Made by a program: the position numbers and the translations under genes. A stretch of DNA of 64,000 nt from Aquimarina sp. MAR_2010_214 (GTDB lineage Bacteria > Bacteroidota > Bacteroidia > Flavobacteriales > Flavobacteriaceae), in the NCBI RefSeq assembly GCF_002846555.1, contig NZ_PJMS01000001.1, positions 4,572,501 to 4,636,500 on the forward strand. Reading direction: 5' to 3'. Positions within the stretch are counted from its first letter, which is position 1; every line of letters begins with the position of its first letter. The notes beneath the pieces were generated by a model. That model saw only the letters and a list, made by a program, of their open reading frames with translations, was not told where the DNA came from and searched no databases. Shown here piece after piece: positions 62,175-64,000 of the stretch.

Positions 62175-63361
62175 GATTCACTTGGGTTTACATTATGATA
62201 TATCTTATTGGCATTACCATAGATTTTTATAAAACCTTTAGCATCATCAGATGTCCAGAAATTATTCATCTCCCCATACTGCCCAAAATCAGATTTCATC
62301 ATATCAAAATCTGATTCGATTCCTTCTAGGGTAAAATGATAAGGTTTCAATTTCACTTTTACCTCTCCTGTTACTGATTTTTGAGAGTCTTCCATAAACA
62401 CTTCAATATTTCTCATTACAGGATCCAGGTAATTCCCTTCATGTAACAACATACCGTACCAGTTGGCTAATTGTTCTTTCCAATACTGCTGCCACTTAGT
62501 TAAAACATGCTTCTCTAAAAGATGGTGAGCTTTAATGATTATCATTGGTGCTGCCGCTTCAAATCCTACTCTTCCTTTAATCCCAATAATTGTATCTCCG
62601 ACATGGGTATCCCTGCCAATAGCAAAAGCACTGGCTAGTTCTTCCAATTTTTGGATGTTATTCACTGGGATATCCATCACTCCATCTAACCCTACGAGTT
62701 CTCCTTTTTCGAAATTTAATGTGATTGTTTCTTCTTTTTCTTTTTGAAGTTGACTAGGGTATGCTGTTTCTGGTAATGCGTTTTGTGAAGTGAGTGTTTC
62801 TTTTCCTCCTACACTAGTTCCCCAAATACCTTTATTGATAGAATACTGTGCTTTTTCCCAACTATAGTGAACACCATGTTTTTCTAAATATTCTACTTCT
62901 GCCTGACGAGATAGTTTTAAATCTCTAATCGGTGTAATAATTTCGATCTCTGGAGCTAATGTTTGGAAAATCACATCAAATCTTATCTGATCATTTCCTG
63001 CCCCAGTACTACCATGAGCAATATACTTTGCTCCTACTTTTTTGGCATATTTAATAACCTCTATAGCCTGAAAAATTCGTTCGGCACTTACTGAAAGTGG
63101 ATACGTATTATTTTTTAATACATTACCATAAATCAAATACTTAATCGCTTTTTCATAAAACTCGTTTAGAATAGTTTTATTTACATGAGATGAGCTTCCC
63201 AACTCATATGCTCTTTTTTCTGTCTCCTTTAGTTCTTTTTCAGAAAAACCACCTGTGTTTACCAAAATGGTATGTACAGCCAAGTTTTTTTCATGAATTA
63301 GATATTTTACGCAATATGAGGTATCCAGTCCCCCGCTATATGCTAATACTACTTTTTCCAT
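62171..63361 (-). CDS. argG: Argininosuccinate synthase
   Basis: Predicted 396 residues, ATG start that overlaps the GNAT gene by 13 bases. ATP pyrophosphatase of the N-type: VLAYSGGLDTSYCVKYL at the N-terminus, then AHGSTGAGNDQIRFD and YSINKGIWGTSVGGKET. It joins citrulline and aspartate with ATP. Being the first complete pathway gene after the GNAT gene, it may be made in the same translated unit. Confidence 0.95.
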   Translation of the reverse strand: MEKVVLAYSGGLDTSYCVKYLIHEKNLAVHTILVNTGGFSEKELKETEKRAYELGSSSHVNKTILNEFYEKAIKYLIYGNVLKNNTYPLSVSAERIFQAIEVIKYAKKVGAKYIAHGSTGAGNDQIRFDVIFQTLAPEIEIITPIRDLKLSRQAEVEYLEKHGVHYSWEKAQYSINKGIWGTSVGGKETLTSQNALPETAYPSQLQKEKEETITLNFEKGELVGLDGVMDIPVNNIQKLEELASAFAIGRDTHVGDTIIGIKGRVGFEAAAPMIIIKAHHLLEKHVLTKWQQYWKEQLANWYGMLLHEGNYLDPVMRNIEVFMEDSQKSVTGEVKVKLKPYHFTLEGIESDFDMMKSDFGQYGEMNNFWTSDDAKGFIKIYGNANKIYHNVNPSES

Positions 63362-63990
63362 AACAACAATTGTTTATTGCTTGCAAGCATCGTTTGTTTA
63401 ATGTTTTTTAATCTTTTTAGTACCTTTTTATCGTACCATTTTTCTTTTTTCTTTACTTTCTGCAAAGGGTCATATAGCATACCGGTACACAAACACATTT
63501 TATGTTCTTTAGATGTTAGAATATCATAATTTGTACATGTTTTACACCCTGCCCAAAACTTAGGATCATTTGTTAATTCTGAAAACGTAACGGGTTTATA
63601 TCCTAAATCAGAATTGATTTTCATTACAGCCAGTCCTGTTGTGATGCCAAATACTTTAGCCATTGGAAATTTTTTCAAAGAATAATTGAATGTGAATTCT
63701 TTGATTTTTTTTGCCAGGCCTTGATTTCTAAAATCGGGATGTACTATTAGACCAGAATGTGCTACATGTTTTTCATTACCCCAGATTTCGATATAACAGA
63801 ATCCTGCAAATTGATTGCCTGACATAGCAATAATTGCATTTCTATTCTGAATCTTAGTTTGTATATATTCTGGGGTACGTTTAGCAATACCGGTTCCTCT
63901 TACTTTGGCAGAGTCGGATATCACCTCGCATATTTCTTTTGCATAGCGAAAATGATTTTTGTTGGCGATTATTATTTTTACCTTTTCCAT
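63349..63990 (-). CDS. GNAT acyltransferase, candidate first enzyme of the arginine pathway
   Basis: Predicted 213 residues, ATG start ten bases inside the window edge. GNAT fold: acyl-CoA loop VHPDFRNQGLAKKIKEF with NQGLA, preceded by GNQFAGFCYIEIWG. A C-terminal part with four cysteines (CKTCTN and CLCTG) looks like a metal-binding addition. As the first gene of the arginine cluster, with no other acylglutamate synthase in view, it is the obvious candidate for N-acetyl- or N-succinylglutamate synthase. The promoter of the operon lies beyond the window. Confidence 0.8.
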   Translation of the reverse strand: MEKVKIIIANKNHFRYAKEICEVISDSAKVRGTGIAKRTPEYIQTKIQNRNAIIAMSGNQFAGFCYIEIWGNEKHVAHSGLIVHPDFRNQGLAKKIKEFTFNYSLKKFPMAKVFGITTGLAVMKINSDLGYKPVTFSELTNDPKFWAGCKTCTNYDILTSKEHKMCLCTGMLYDPLQKVKKKEKWYDKKVLKRLKNIKQTMLASNKQLLLWKK

Positions 63991-64000
63991 AAACGAATTC

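Noticed and set aside
63995..64000. GAATTC at the very end of the window as a cloning junction
   Set aside because: A single EcoRI site is expected by chance and the sequence before it is normal upstream DNA of the GNAT gene.

Overview
The window reads as chromosome of a marine-type Flavobacteriia (phylum Bacteroidota). The evidence is strongly AT-rich DNA, almost no Shine-Dalgarno sequences, -7 promoter boxes of the TAnnTTTG type, a TonB-dependent receptor with a carboxypeptidase-regulatory N-domain, a type IX secretion (T9SS) sorting domain, a flavobacterial tldD-moxR-DUF58-BatA cluster and a Bacteroidota-style arginine cluster. The genus is not certain. No tRNA, rRNA, CRISPR array, transposase or phage gene was seen.

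Layout. (1) 1-18409, minus strand: one long operon for exported proteins. It holds an OmpH/Skp-like protein, a lipoprotein, a 2074-residue secreted protein of the flavobacterial Rhs-associated type, and a 3626-residue protein built from eight leucine-rich-repeat plus Ig modules (about 71 LRRs) that ends in an Rhs-like tail. The first 29 codons of a further secreted protein leave the window at position 1. (2) 18940-31091, minus strand: two small membrane proteins, then the tldD / pmbA-like / DUF4159 / moxR / DUF58 / BatA-like / two large membrane proteins operon, whose genes mostly overlap by a few bases. (3) 31713-37972, plus strand: a sulfide/persulfide detoxification regulon with DUF983 protein, Crp/Fnr regulator, SulP transporter, persulfide dioxygenase-rhodanese fusion, rhodanese and sulfide:quinone oxidoreductase. 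Four promoters here share an operator (GTAAC-N4-GTTAC) placed exactly 22 bases before a TACyTTTA -7 box. (4) 37983-41882: a scar where a potassium-channel remnant meets another gene fragment head to head, a secreted protein of unknown role, an SDR oxidoreductase with its AraC regulator, and a small lipoprotein with a 12-base tandem repeat. (5) 42034-47543, minus strand: two single-domain response regulators, a TonB-dependent receptor and a YfiR-domain histidine kinase, probably one signalling unit. (6) 47812-50695: a T9SS cargo protein with an internally duplicated domain, a small coupled ORF, and a YdjM-type membrane metal-dependent hydrolase. (7) 50823-54839: biotin carrier, biotin carboxylase and carboxyltransferase of an acyl-CoA (probably propionyl-CoA) carboxylase, then a small membrane protein. 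(8) 55097-63990, minus strand: a complete arginine cluster (GNAT, argG, argC, proC, argD, argF', argB, argE', argH). It runs through N-acylated (probably N-succinylated) ornithine and citrulline.

How the parts work together. In region 3 the SQR oxidises sulfide to persulfide, rhodaneses move the sulfane sulfur, the MBL domain oxidises persulfide to sulfite, and SulP may export or import the sulfur oxyanions. The Crp-like protein is the obvious candidate regulator, and its own operon carries the same operator. In region 8 the genes take glutamate to arginine, with the acyl group kept on until citrulline is formed. Region 1 has the strongest claim to being an undescribed system: an Rhs-like secreted system spread over several polypeptides, with one partner expanded into a giant LRR-Ig surface protein.
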